DNA of 64,000 nucleotides from positions 94,754 to 158,753 of the forward strand of contig NZ_JAFIFD010000003.1 of assembly GCF_020832205.1 (NCBI RefSeq), given 5' to 3'. Every line of letters begins with the position of its first letter. Position 1 is the first letter of the stretch. The notes beneath the pieces are model-generated. The model was not told the DNA's origin, ran no database searches, and saw nothing but the letters and a program-made list of their open reading frames with translations. Of the stretch, positions 54,004-62,907 are shown piece by piece. The stretch comes from Exiguobacterium sp. GTDB lineage: Bacteria; Bacillota; Bacilli; Exiguobacteriales; Exiguobacteriaceae. The translations under genes and the position numbers were made by a program.

Positions 54004-54693
54004 ATGTTGATTTACGCCCATCGCGGCTATAGCGCCAAGTATCCCGAGAACACGCTGAAAGCGTTCGAGGCGGCGTTCCCTCACGCCGATGGCATCGAAC
54101 TCGATGTCCAGCTGTCAAAAGACGGCCGCCTCGTCGTCATCCATGACGAGACGGTCGACCGGACGACAGACGGGAGCGGCTACGTGAAAGACATGACGCT
54201 CCGTCAACTTCGCTTACTTCGGAGCGGGGGAGAACGCATCCCGACGCTTGAAGAAGTGCTCGCGCTCGTCGCACCGCACGACATCACGCTCAACGTCGAG
54301 CTGAAGACGGACCGATTTGAGTATGCGGGTATCGAGTATCTCGCGTGGCTGGCAACCGAAGAGTTCGAACTCGAGAAACGTGTCGTCTTCTCCTCGTTCA
54401 ATCCGGACACGCTCGTCCGGTTGCGGGAGGTCGCACCTGAAGCGAGGATCGCTGTCTTGACCGGCGACGGTCATCCGGACTTGCTGGACGTCGTCACCCG
54501 GCTCAAGGCGGAAGCTGTCCATGCCCAGCCCGAGTTCGTCGGGACGGACATGTGGGAGAAGCTGGAGCAACAAGTGTCGATTCGCCTGTATACGATCAAC
54601 GAGGTGAGTCAGCTCTCGCTCGTCGATGGCGTCGAGGCCATCATGACCGATGAAGTGGAATTGTTGGCGCCAGTACGCGAATCGATTCGATGA
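54004..54693 (+). CDS. ugpQ: glycerophosphodiester phosphodiesterase
   Basis: A 229-residue GDPD-fold enzyme that splits glycerophosphodiesters to glycerol-3-phosphate and an alcohol. The catalytic N-terminal AHRGYSAKYPENTLKAFE and ELDVQLSKDGRLVVIHDE are intact, and LNVELKTDRF is the third metal-ligand region. No signal peptide: it is cytoplasmic, so it acts on imported diesters (UgpQ-like) rather than as secreted GlpQ. ATG 54004 is one base after the ugpB stop. It closes the operon. Confidence 0.93.
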   Translation: MLIYAHRGYSAKYPENTLKAFEAAFPHADGIELDVQLSKDGRLVVIHDETVDRTTDGSGYVKDMTLRQLRLLRSGGERIPTLEEVLALVAPHDITLNVELKTDRFEYAGIEYLAWLATEEFELEKRVVFSSFNPDTLVRLREVAPEARIAVLTGDGHPDLLDVVTRLKAEAVHAQPEFVGTDMWEKLEQQVSIRLYTINEVSQLSLVDGVEAIMTDEVELLAPVRESIR

Positions 54694-54700
54694 ATAGAAG

Positions 54701-54733
54701 CGGTGTCCGTGAACGAGCGGGCACCGTTTTTTT
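54701..54733 (+). terminator. ugp operon terminator
   Basis: CGGTGTCCG/CGGGCACCG stem followed by T7, eight bases after the stop. Confidence 0.88.
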
Positions 54734-54806
54734 GGTATGCAATAACATAGCGAAAGAGCGGCAAGATTTTGGGCGGGCAGTAAGTATAACGCGAGCCACG
54801 GTGTAT

Positions 54807-54842
54807 AAAAAAAATGACGCATCATCCATGTGGATGATGCGC
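54807..54842 (-). terminator. terminator of the GH65-GH32 operon
   Basis: GCATCATCC/GGATGATGC stem; T8 follows on the minus strand. It is eight bases past the GH32 stop. Confidence 0.92.
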
Positions 54843-54850
54843 CTGCTTAA

Positions 54851-56143
54851 TCAACGGTTATCCGTGAAACGGAATAAGGTGGCCTCCGTTATATGACCTG
54901 ACAACTTATGTTTTATACGATGTTGGGAATAGATTCGGCTAGAAAACACATACTCCCCATCGTTGACGAACACTTCGATGGACGAGGCATCGATAAAGAT
55001 GCGGAACGTTCGTCCGTCCGCCTTAATGCGGCGAATGTCGCCGTCCCGTTTTAGTTCGAGCACGTCACCTTGTTTCGAGAACGTAGCGGTGTCTCCGAAA
55101 CAGTGGAGTGTGAAGTCGCCAATAGCACTGAACGTCAACTCGAGCGCATCGCCTTCAAAAGGTGTCCCGTCAATCTGTTCGCTCGTTCGTCGAAGGATTG
55201 TCACCTCTTCAATCGGCGTCATATACAAGCGTCCGTTCCGAAGCGACAACTCGCGCGGGAGGGTCATCTGGTTCGTCCATCCTTCGGCTTGTTCGGGCCA
55301 GTTTCGTTCCCACATCGCATTCCATGCGATCAAGATGCGACGGCCACGGTCATCTTGAAACGTCTGGGCGGCATAAAAGTCATGGCCGTAATCGAGCTCG
55401 GTGAAGGTGCCGTGCTTATACACCGGCGTGTCGACATCGAGGCTACCGATGAAGTATCCACATTGATGCAAGTTGTGATAGCGGTCATCGTCCGGCTCCA
55501 TGCCTTGGGGAGATAGGAGCAAGACGTCCCGTCCGTCCAAGCTGAACAGGTCTGGGCATTCCCACATCCAGCCGTGTTCACCGGTCTCTCCGGCAATGAC
55601 GCCGCGCTCGGTCCAGTGAATCGCGTCGTTTGATTCATACAAGACGACTTTCCCGTCCTTCACGTCACGCGTACCGAGGATCATGTAGTAACGCCCGTTC
55701 TCTGTCCATACTTTCGGGTCACGGACATGTGCGTTCCCACGTTCCGGTTCACCCGTGATGAGTGGATTGTTAGGGTGTTTCGTGAACGTCACGCCATCCG
55801 TTGACGTCGCCAGGCATTGGACTTGCTTCAGTTCTTCCCGCTGCTCGTCGAGCCATACGTTCCCGGTGTAGTAAAGATGAAGGACACCGTCCACGTTGAG
55901 CGCGCTCCCTGAGAACACCCCGTCCCGGTCATAATCTTGACCCGGACGGAGCGCGATCGGCTTGTGTTCCCAATGAATGAGGTCATAAGAGGTGGCGTGA
56001 CCCCAATGCATGTCGTCCCATTCGACGCCGAACGGATGATATTGATAGAACATATGGTACACCCCGTTGAATTGGCATAGACCGTTCGGGTCGTTCATCC
56101 AACCGAACGGGGGAGCGAAATGGTAACGGGGACGGTACGTCAT
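54851..56143 (-). CDS. glycoside hydrolase family 32 (sucrose/sucrose-6-phosphate hydrolase type)
   Basis: A 430-residue beta-fructofuranosidase-type enzyme without signal peptide, so cytoplasmic. GH32 motifs in order: nucleophile Asp in FGWMNDPNGLCQFNGVYH, the transition-state Asp in HVRDPKVW, and the acid-base Glu in WECPDLFSLDG. A C-terminal beta-sandwich (~320-430) follows. The start ATG overlaps the GH65 stop by four bases. In sacA/scrB clusters a PTS is nearby; here the partner is GH65 plus an ABC importer, so the natural substrate may be a fructosyl sugar that enters unphosphorylated. Confidence 0.92.
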   Translation of the reverse strand: MTYRPRYHFAPPFGWMNDPNGLCQFNGVYHMFYQYHPFGVEWDDMHWGHATSYDLIHWEHKPIALRPGQDYDRDGVFSGSALNVDGVLHLYYTGNVWLDEQREELKQVQCLATSTDGVTFTKHPNNPLITGEPERGNAHVRDPKVWTENGRYYMILGTRDVKDGKVVLYESNDAIHWTERGVIAGETGEHGWMWECPDLFSLDGRDVLLLSPQGMEPDDDRYHNLHQCGYFIGSLDVDTPVYKHGTFTELDYGHDFYAAQTFQDDRGRRILIAWNAMWERNWPEQAEGWTNQMTLPRELSLRNGRLYMTPIEEVTILRRTSEQIDGTPFEGDALELTFSAIGDFTLHCFGDTATFSKQGDVLELKRDGDIRRIKADGRTFRIFIDASSIEVFVNDGEYVFSSRIYSQHRIKHKLSGHITEATLFRFTDNR

Positions 56144-58485
56144 ACCGACAACACTTCACTCGTGAACGTATCCGTGATCGAACGTTCCTCGCCGTACACT
56201 TCCACGGTGATTGGTTGTTCGAAAGTAGCCCGACGCGAGATTGTCACGTCTTGTTGGGTGGCATAGACGTCGAGCGTCTCGCCTTGCCATTCAATCGAGA
56301 ACGTGAGTGATGTCCAGGCTTTCGGAAGCATCGGTGAGACGCGGAGCTTCCCGCCTGTCATTCGTACACCGCCAAAACCGTTGACGACGGCTTGCCAAAT
56401 TCCGCCGAGCGAAGCGGCATGGATGCCGGCGTCAGATGTCTTCATGTTCGGACCGAGGTCGATCTCAGAAGCGCGGCGGAACAAATCGTACGCGAGCTCT
56501 TGGTCACCGAGATCAGAAGCAAGAACACTATGCGTTGACAGCGAAAGGGAAGAGTCGTGGAGTGTCTTTGGCTCATAGTATTCCCAGTTCGCCCGTTTTA
56601 CATCGGCAGAGAACAAGTCTTCGAGCAAGTACATCAAGATCATGACGTCCGCTTGTTTCGACACTTGGATCTCATTCACTTGTTCAAGGTTGTAGTCGAG
56701 GAACATGGATCCGACGTTTTCTTGATTTTTATACTTCGTCAAATCGATGATTTCTTTGTCGAGATACGTGTCGTCTTGCGGCAAGACGCCGTCTTCGCGA
56801 ATTTGCGGCAAGTAAATCAAATCAAGGACATGACGGAACCGTTCCTCGGCCGTCTCAAGATCAAGTTTCTCATTCAACCGATCGAACAGTTCTGATTTCT
56901 CGTCACGAAGCAACACGATATACTCGATTGCTTTTTGAATGTTCCAATGCGCCGTATAGTTCGTGAATGCATTGTTGTCAACGTGTTCTTTGTATTCGTC
57001 CGGACCGACGACTTCATTGATTTCGTAACGACCGGCTGCTTCATTCCATTCTAACCGGCTCGCCCAGAATTTGGCCGTGTCAATCAACAGCTCATAGCCA
57101 TACTGGTCCATGAAGTCTTGATCACCCGTCACTTGGTAGTACTGCCACGTTGCGAACGCGATATCGGATGTAATGTGTTGCTCGATAAAGCCGGACCAAA
57201 TCTTCGTCGCCTCACCGGTCACAATATCGGCCGCGCCCCATACCGGAGTCACTTCTCCATCATCGAGCCAAGCTGACTCCCATGGGAACATCGCCCCTTC
57301 ATAACCGTTCTCTTGCGCTTTACGGTGTGCCCCAGCGAGGGACTGATAGCGATATTCGAGAAGGCTCCGCGCGATTTTAGGATTCGTGTACGTGTAATAC
57401 GGGAGGATAAAGATTTCCGTGTCCCAGAACGTATGACCTTTATAACCTTCGCCCGACAAGCCTTTGGCGCCGATGTTCATCCGGTTATCATGTTTTGGAG
57501 TCATGACGGCCATATGATACTGAGCAAAACGAATCGCGAGTTGGTCGAACATTTCTTCCGACTCGATTTTAATCGGCACATGTGACCACACGAGATCATC
57601 CCATGCTTTAACGTGGTCGGCGAGGAGCCGGTTGTAACCGAGCTTCTCGATATTTTTCGTCACTTCAAGAGCGTGCGCCGCAAGATTCGTCGTCTCGACG
57701 TCACGGTCACGTGAAGTGAACACCGTCGAGTATTTCTCGATTGTCAACGTCTCGCCAGCAGAAAGTGAGATGTCGGAGTAGTCGAAGAAGATTTTCCGAC
57801 GATCCATCTTAATAATCGACTTCGGTTCAAACACATTTTCAGTCGCAAAGCGATGGACGCTATGGAAGGCGAAATCGATTGCTGACTCAGTCGTTTTCTG
57901 CAACTGTTGCATGAAGCGACCGTCATAGAGGCGTTTATCGCCTTCAAGGAAATGTTGGACACCGCTGTTCGTCGTCTGTCCGTTGATGCCTGACGTGAGA
58001 GCAATCGTCGTCGCTTGTTCTGGTGTAATTGTTACGCGTTGGGCGATGACATGCAAGTTCGCCATCGAGACGAACCGCGAGAAGACGAGGCGATACATCT
58101 CTCCGGTCGGGCTCTCCCACGTCACGTCACGCGTCAACTCGGCCTGCTTTAGATTGAGCGTCCGACGATACGAATGAATTTTCCCTTGAGTTAAATCGAA
58201 TCGAGTGCCATTTAGTTTGAACTCCATCCATAAGACATCTGCTGCGTTCGGAAGTTCAGTGACTTCGTTTTCCGCAAACTTGTTAAACGTCCCTGCGACA
58301 AATAAGTTGCGTGTCTCATTAGCGTAATGCTCTTCTGTCACCGACCGTAGTCCCATATAGCCGTTCCCGAGCGAGAAGACGGACTCGCCTTTCCCGAGCC
58401 AGTCTTGACAGAATCCATCCTCAGCCACGAGCCAATGTTGCAGCTCTCCAGTACCAGTCGTATAGTTCATCAGTGTATTTGCCAC
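56140..58485 (-). CDS. glycoside hydrolase family 65 disaccharide phosphorylase
   Basis: A 781-residue inverting phosphorylase that cleaves an alpha-glucoside with phosphate to give beta-glucose-1-phosphate. Domains: N-terminal beta-sandwich (~15-260), helical (alpha/alpha)6 barrel (~315-690) with WDTEIFILPYYTYTNP-type binding motif and general-acid Glu in VVGPDEYKEHVDNNAF, and small C-terminal beta domains. The GTG start at 58483-58485 follows AGGAGGG. The B. subtilis homologue in the same cluster is YvdK, maltose phosphorylase, but kojibiose-, nigerose- or glucosylglycerol-type specificity is possible. pgmB at 63.7 kb fits the beta-G1P product. Confidence 0.93.
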   Translation of the reverse strand: MANTLMNYTTGTGELQHWLVAEDGFCQDWLGKGESVFSLGNGYMGLRSVTEEHYANETRNLFVAGTFNKFAENEVTELPNAADVLWMEFKLNGTRFDLTQGKIHSYRRTLNLKQAELTRDVTWESPTGEMYRLVFSRFVSMANLHVIAQRVTITPEQATTIALTSGINGQTTNSGVQHFLEGDKRLYDGRFMQQLQKTTESAIDFAFHSVHRFATENVFEPKSIIKMDRRKIFFDYSDISLSAGETLTIEKYSTVFTSRDRDVETTNLAAHALEVTKNIEKLGYNRLLADHVKAWDDLVWSHVPIKIESEEMFDQLAIRFAQYHMAVMTPKHDNRMNIGAKGLSGEGYKGHTFWDTEIFILPYYTYTNPKIARSLLEYRYQSLAGAHRKAQENGYEGAMFPWESAWLDDGEVTPVWGAADIVTGEATKIWSGFIEQHITSDIAFATWQYYQVTGDQDFMDQYGYELLIDTAKFWASRLEWNEAAGRYEINEVVGPDEYKEHVDNNAFTNYTAHWNIQKAIEYIVLLRDEKSELFDRLNEKLDLETAEERFRHVLDLIYLPQIREDGVLPQDDTYLDKEIIDLTKYKNQENVGSMFLDYNLEQVNEIQVSKQADVMILMYLLEDLFSADVKRANWEYYEPKTLHDSSLSLSTHSVLASDLGDQELAYDLFRRASEIDLGPNMKTSDAGIHAASLGGIWQAVVNGFGGVRMTGGKLRVSPMLPKAWTSLTFSIEWQGETLDVYATQQDVTISRRATFEQPITVEVYGEERSITDTFTSEVLSV

Positions 58486-58529
58486 GTTGTACCCTCCTGT
58501 ATAATAAAGCGCTTTCTTTATTCGACCCC

Positions 58530-58558
58530 ATTCTATCCGAAACGTTTCGGGTAATCAA
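58530..58558 (-). promoter_or_regulatory. GH65-GH32 promoter with LacI-type operator
   Basis: On the minus strand TTGATT-N17-TAGAAT (-35 at 58553-58558, -10 at 58530-58535). The spacer holds the palindrome CCGAAACGTTTCGG (58537-58550), identical to the one at 60512-60525. A weak cre-like GAAAGCGCTTT lies at 58506-58516 between promoter and start. Confidence 0.8.
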
Positions 58559-58642
58559 CCACTATTTTCATGAACTTATCTTCCGTTTGATGATAAATCG
58601 TGATTAAATGGGGGTAGAAACGTTTTAGAAAAGAGGTTTGAC

Positions 58643-59353
58643 ATGGATCAGATGATTGCGAGTTTGGGGTTTCGATTCAAAAAAATACAAGAGTTCCGGG
58701 GACAGTCAATTTGGAAGTCCATCTTTTACGTGGTGATGGCCATCTTACTGGCGAATGCGGTTGTTTATGGCGTGAAGTGGTTGAATCAACCCACTTTTGA
58801 TGAGACGTTGCCGTCGTTTCAAGTGACCACACAAGGCCTGACATACGAAGAGCCTTTTCTGTTCGAGATGCCGGTGCTTGATCTTGTCGTCATGGTCGGG
58901 GAGGAGCGCTCGACGAACGCGAAGCAGACACTGTTGCTTGAAGAAGAGGGTTGGGTTTTCAAACGAAGCGGGATCGCGACAGAATTGAACGGTTACGCGA
59001 CGTTACTCGATTTCGTGAATAAAGAAAAACTGACGGAAACGGACGTCCGGGAAGTCGTGTCAGACTTGAATTGGTTTTACCCGCTCTATATTTATGGGGC
59101 GGTTTTGATGGATTTACTCGTTCACATTGTGCTTATCACATTGTTGGCGTTGGCGGGTCTGAGTTTTCGGCGCTTCGTTCCGATTCGCTTTAAAGAAGCC
59201 TGGACGATCACGGCTTACGGAATTACAGCACCACTTCTCGTACGAACGGTTATTTCGCTCTTGCCGATCACGGTACAGATGCTCCCGGTCCTTTACTGGG
59301 CAACAGTCGGGATATTCGCTTTCATGACAATACGAAAAATCGGCGATGACTAA
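58643..59353 (+). CDS. DUF1189 membrane protein (YvdJ/MalA-like)
   Basis: A 236-residue membrane protein: one N-terminal helix (IFYVVMAILLANAVVYGV, ~28-48), a ~100-residue outer domain (LTYEEPFLFEMPVLDLVVMVG), and three or four C-terminal helices (YGAVLMDLLVHIVLITLLALAG; FMTIRKI at the end). The pattern fits DUF1189, present in maltodextrin loci (B. subtilis yvdJ). Function is unknown; a link to transporter control is speculation. GAAAAGAGG precedes ATG 58643. The 3' end encodes half of a shared terminator. Confidence 0.8.
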   Translation: MDQMIASLGFRFKKIQEFRGQSIWKSIFYVVMAILLANAVVYGVKWLNQPTFDETLPSFQVTTQGLTYEEPFLFEMPVLDLVVMVGEERSTNAKQTLLLEEEGWVFKRSGIATELNGYATLLDFVNKEKLTETDVREVVSDLNWFYPLYIYGAVLMDLLVHIVLITLLALAGLSFRRFVPIRFKEAWTITAYGITAPLLVRTVISLLPITVQMLPVLYWATVGIFAFMTIRKIGDD

Positions 59354-59368
59354 TCATCGCCGATTTTT
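59335..59368. terminator. shared terminator embedded in both convergent coding ends
   Basis: AAAAATCGGCGATGA/TCATCGCCGATTTTT, a perfect 15-bp stem with a four-base loop. The left arm encodes the last codons of DUF1189 (KIGDD), the right arm those of the LacI gene (KNRR). Both stop codons are at the loop. Confidence 0.95.
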
Positions 59369-60370
59369 CGTGACGGACTCCCGAAGGATCAACTGGTTAT
59401 TGACGAATGCTTCGTGTGGAACGTCTTTTCCTTCGACGATGGAGACGACCATTTTGGCAGCCTTTTTCCCCATCTCATACGGTTGTTGACCGACTGTTGT
59501 TAAAGGTGGGGACACGTATTGCGAAAGCAGGATGTTATCGAAACCGATGATCGACAAGTCTTCCGGGACGTTCAAGCCGAGCTCACGTGTCGCTTGTAAG
59601 ACACCGAGTGCCATGACATCAGATGCGCAAAAGGCGGCGGTCACTTCCGGATGATTCAACAAGAATGGGAGCGACACATTTTTCGCGGCAGCCTCCTCGA
59701 AATCACCGTTCAAGACATACTCGTCGTTAAGGTCAATCCCGTTCTCATGCAACACTTGGCGATAGGCGTCGTAGCGCACGGTCGATACGTAGGCGTGGGG
59801 GGCACCGTTCATGAAGGCGATATGCCGATGACCGAGACGGATTAAGTAGCGGACCGCTTGCTTCGCACTCTCTAACTGGTTGGAAGTGACGTATCCGGTG
59901 TTGATTCCTTCGACTGGAATATCGACGAGCACACATGGGACCGTGCTCTCGATCGCCTCGAGTAAATAGGGGTCGTCTCGCTTGAGGCCTTGAATGACGA
60001 CGCCGTCGAGTTGGCGTTCGGCACACATTTGTCCGTACGTTTTATTTTTTTGTTTTGAGGTTGTCGTCGATAAGAGGACGAACTCATAATCGAGTTCCGA
60101 CAATTCGTCTGACACGCCGCAAAGCGTCTCGAACATGAAGTTGTCTTTGACGCTTTCGCGCTTCAAGTCGGTGACGAGGAAACCGATCGTCTTTGACTGT
60201 TTCTTGACGAGGCTACGCGCTAGAATATTCGGGCTGTATCCGAGTTCCTTCGCGATACGCATGATTTTGTCCCGTGTCTCTTTATTGACGTCATCGTACC
60301 CGTTCAAGGCGCGGGAAACGGTCGTGACGGAAAAACCGGATGCTTTCGAGACGTCTTTCAATGTGGCCAT
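59354..60370 (-). CDS. LacI/GalR-family transcriptional repressor
   Basis: A 338-residue regulator. The N-terminal helix-turn-helix is MATLKDVSKASGFSVTTVSR with hinge SPNILARSLVKKQ. The sensor domain is periplasmic-binding-like (FCASDVMALGVLQATRELGL; DLSIIGFDNILLSQY). ATG at 60368-60370 has AAAAGGAG upstream. The B. subtilis counterpart in the cluster is MdxR (YvdE). Probable operators are the identical palindromes at 58537 and 60512. Its own upstream region has a cre-like site at 60391. The inducer is probably the imported disaccharide. Confidence 0.94.
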   Translation of the reverse strand: MATLKDVSKASGFSVTTVSRALNGYDDVNKETRDKIMRIAKELGYSPNILARSLVKKQSKTIGFLVTDLKRESVKDNFMFETLCGVSDELSELDYEFVLLSTTTSKQKNKTYGQMCAERQLDGVVIQGLKRDDPYLLEAIESTVPCVLVDIPVEGINTGYVTSNQLESAKQAVRYLIRLGHRHIAFMNGAPHAYVSTVRYDAYRQVLHENGIDLNDEYVLNGDFEEAAAKNVSLPFLLNHPEVTAAFCASDVMALGVLQATRELGLNVPEDLSIIGFDNILLSQYVSPPLTTVGQQPYEMGKKAAKMVVSIVEGKDVPHEAFVNNQLILRESVTKNRR

Positions 60371-60390
60371 GACGCATGACTCCTTTTCTA

Positions 60391-60404
60391 TGAAAACGTT
60401 ATGA
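60391..60404 (-). promoter_or_regulatory. cre-like site upstream of the LacI gene
   Basis: TGAAAACGTTATGA matches TGWAANCGNTNWCA with one mismatch (G for C at position 13). It lies 20 bases before the start codon, so binding would block the transcript rather than the promoter. Confidence 0.45.
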
Positions 60405-60504
60405 ATAGATCGTTTAAATTTGTTGGTATGTATATTTTAGACCCAGAGGGTTTCACTTGTAAACCTTGAAATGAAAGCGTTTAATTGACTTCGCAAAAAA
60501 ACAC

Positions 60505-60532
60505 TTGCTTTCCGAAACGTTTCGGGTATAAA
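60505..60532 (+). promoter_or_regulatory. sugar ABC operon promoter with LacI-type operator
   Basis: TTGCTT (60505-60510), 16-base spacer, TATAAA (60527-60532). The palindrome CCGAAACGTTTCGG (60512-60525) fills the spacer. The surrounding TCCGAAACGTTTCGGGTA is identical at the GH65 promoter. Confidence 0.82.
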
Positions 60533-60546
60533 ATCGAGTTGTGAGT

Positions 60547-60560
60547 TGAAAGCGGTTACT
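60547..60560 (+). promoter_or_regulatory. cre-like site downstream of the sugar ABC promoter
   Basis: TGAAAGCGGTTACT differs from TGWAANCGNTNWCA only in the last base. It sits 15 bases downstream of the -10, a position where CcpA acts as a roadblock. Confidence 0.55.
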
Positions 60561-60597
60561 TTATGTTTTGTCATTATCCATAAGGAGGAAATCACAC

Positions 60598-61872
60598 ATG
60601 AATAAAAAACGCCTATCATTATCGGTCTTAATGCTGTCGAGTCTCATCTTTGCAGCTGCTTGTGGCGGGAACGATGAAGCGCAAGTCGCTTCAGATCCGT
60701 CGGAGCTTGAAGGAAAAGAAATCACGGTCGGGACGTGGAAAGGGACGGATGCTGAAGTCAAGGCGTTTGACGAGTTGCTCGCTGCCTTCACGGAAGAAAC
60801 CGGAATCAATGTGAAAAAGAAAGTATATAATGACTATCAAACACAACTTCAAACTGACCTTGTTGGCGGTACAGCACCGGACGTCTTTTATGTCGATGCG
60901 TTCCTAGCACCGGAACTTTCGAAGCAAGGTGTACTCGAACCGCTCGACCAATATGCAGAACAAGCGGATAAAGATCTGAGTGATTTCTATGAACCGGCAA
61001 TCAACGCATTCAAGTCGGATGATCAATTGTTTGGGTTACCGAAAGACTACTCGACACTCGGTCTTTATTATAACAAGCGATTGATTGAAGAGGCAGGCTT
61101 CACGCCGGACGACATTCCGACCGAAATGGAACAACTTCCTGCCTTCCTTGCCGACTTGAAAGAGCAACTTCCATCAGGTGTCGTTCCAGCAATCACGACG
61201 TCAGAACTTGCCCGTCATATGTTTGTCCTTCAATCAGGAGGTACAGATGTGGTCAGTGACGACCGGAAAGCGGTGTTGTCACAGCCTGACCAACTCGCGG
61301 CGCTTCAACCGTTAGTGGACGCGTATCAAGACAAGCTCGTGCAACGGCCGGCTGATCTTGGCCAAGGTTGGGCTGGCGATTCGTTCGGTGCTGAGCGCGC
61401 GGCTATCATGATTGAAGGGAACTGGGCGATTTCGCACATCGAGCAAAACTTCCCGGATGTCGAGATGGGGACAAAAGAAGTACCAACAATCGGCGGGAAC
61501 AGCGGTTCGATGATGTTCACGGTTTCTTATTCGCTCAACAGCGATTCGGATGAAAAGGCGGCGGGTTGGGAGTTCATCAACTACGCGACGTCACAAGACG
61601 GAATGAAAATCTGGTCTGAAGGGGCTGGTGTTCTTCCATCCCTCAAGTCGATTGCCGAAGAGTTGAACTTACAAGACGATGAGTTGAAAGCACCGTTTGT
61701 AGCGGCTGGAGCTTATGCGACACCTTGGCAAAAAGGGGATGCGCTCTCAATCGTTGCACGGGAATACAACAACTTATTACCTGCAGCTCTTACAGGCGAT
61801 ATGACGCTTGAAGAAGCGATGAAACGTGCTGAAGAAGCGGCGAACAAAGATATCGAGACGCAGTTGCAGTAA
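60598..61872 (+). CDS. sugar ABC transporter binding lipoprotein (MdxE-like)
   Basis: A 424-residue extracellular binding protein (SBP_bac_1/8), lipobox at ~20 (LIFAAACGGNDE). Mature start: EITVGTWKGTDAEVKAFDELL; FGLPKDYSTLGLYYNKRLIEE and the MIEGNWAISHIEQNFPD region are family-typical. It leads the three-gene importer and is separated from the first permease by a hairpin, so the lipoprotein should be produced in excess. ATG 60598 follows AAGGAGGAAATC. Confidence 0.9.
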   Translation: MNKKRLSLSVLMLSSLIFAAACGGNDEAQVASDPSELEGKEITVGTWKGTDAEVKAFDELLAAFTEETGINVKKKVYNDYQTQLQTDLVGGTAPDVFYVDAFLAPELSKQGVLEPLDQYAEQADKDLSDFYEPAINAFKSDDQLFGLPKDYSTLGLYYNKRLIEEAGFTPDDIPTEMEQLPAFLADLKEQLPSGVVPAITTSELARHMFVLQSGGTDVVSDDRKAVLSQPDQLAALQPLVDAYQDKLVQRPADLGQGWAGDSFGAERAAIMIEGNWAISHIEQNFPDVEMGTKEVPTIGGNSGSMMFTVSYSLNSDSDEKAAGWEFINYATSQDGMKIWSEGAGVLPSLKSIAEELNLQDDELKAPFVAAGAYATPWQKGDALSIVAREYNNLLPAALTGDMTLEEAMKRAEEAANKDIETQLQ

Positions 61873-61879
61873 GACAGAG

Positions 61880-61909
61880 GGCTCGCGTGACACCGCGAGC
61901 CTACTTTTG
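61880..61909 (+). terminator. hairpin between binding-protein and permease genes (partial terminator)
   Basis: GGCTCGCG/CGCGAGCC stem with a six-base loop and a short TTTT. It would let only part of the transcripts reach the permeases. Confidence 0.7.
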
Positions 61910-61928
61910 TTCGGAAAGGAATGGTCCT

Positions 61929-62894
61929 ATGGGCACACAACTCGAGATTAACCGTCGCACGGATGCGGCTGCGCAGGCACCGAGTCCGAAGAACGGAAAA
62001 GGGAGCGAACGAAATCGTCGGGAAGCCCTGCAAGGCGTCACGTTCATGTTGCCGACACTACTCCTACTATTCACGTTCACGTTGCTTCCAATCTTTTATT
62101 CTCTCTTTCTATCGTTCACGCGCGTCAACTTGTTCGGGGGAATTGACTTTCAATGGGTCGGTTTTACGAACTATGTGAACGCTTGGAACGATGATCGCGT
62201 CTGGACGGCACTCAACAACACGTTCCGTTACGCGTTATTCGTCGTCCCGATTCAGACAGCGGTCGCGCTCCTTATGGCAGCCGTCTTGAACTCAGGCATC
62301 CGGTTCCAAAATACGTTCCGGACGATTTACTTTTTGCCGACACTCACCTCGAGCTCGGCACTCACGATGATCTTCATGTTCCTTTTCAGTTTGAACGGAC
62401 CAATCAATAATTTGCTCGTCAACTTTGGTCTGCTTGAAGCACCAGTCAATTTTATCAACGAGACGGATTTCGCGCTCGCAACAATCATGGTCATGAACAT
62501 CTGGTCGACTGTTCCGTTCTTTATGACGATCTACCTTGCTGGCCTACAAGATATCCCGCGTTCGCTTTATGAGGCGGCATCTCTCGATGGGGCAAACGCA
62601 TGGCAGAAACTCATGAAAATTACGGTACCGAATTTGACGCCGGTCACAAACTACGTCATTTTGATGGGGATTATCGGGTGTTTCCAATTGTTCGACCAAG
62701 CGTATATCATCTCTGGGGGAACGGGCGGACCGAACAATGCGACACTGACGTTCTCGCTGATCATTTATCAGTACGCGTTCCAAACGATCGGGACGATGGG
62801 TTATGCTTCGGCGCTCGCCATCATCTTGACCCTCATCATCTTCACCGTGTCGATGCTCGCGCGCAGACTGAACAAAGAAGAGTCGAACTACTAA
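61929..62894 (+). CDS. sugar ABC transporter permease (MdxF/MalF-like)
   Basis: A 321-residue permease with six predicted helices after a ~45-residue charged N-terminal tail. The EAA loop is SLYEAASLDGANAWQKLMKIT. ATG 61929 is chosen because GGAAAGGAATGG precedes it; longer frames through the hairpin are not used. Confidence 0.9.
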   Translation: MGTQLEINRRTDAAAQAPSPKNGKGSERNRREALQGVTFMLPTLLLLFTFTLLPIFYSLFLSFTRVNLFGGIDFQWVGFTNYVNAWNDDRVWTALNNTFRYALFVVPIQTAVALLMAAVLNSGIRFQNTFRTIYFLPTLTSSSALTMIFMFLFSLNGPINNLLVNFGLLEAPVNFINETDFALATIMVMNIWSTVPFFMTIYLAGLQDIPRSLYEAASLDGANAWQKLMKITVPNLTPVTNYVILMGIIGCFQLFDQAYIISGGTGGPNNATLTFSLIIYQYAFQTIGTMGYASALAIILTLIIFTVSMLARRLNKEESNY

Positions 62895-62907
62895 GGAGGA
62901 ATGGAAC

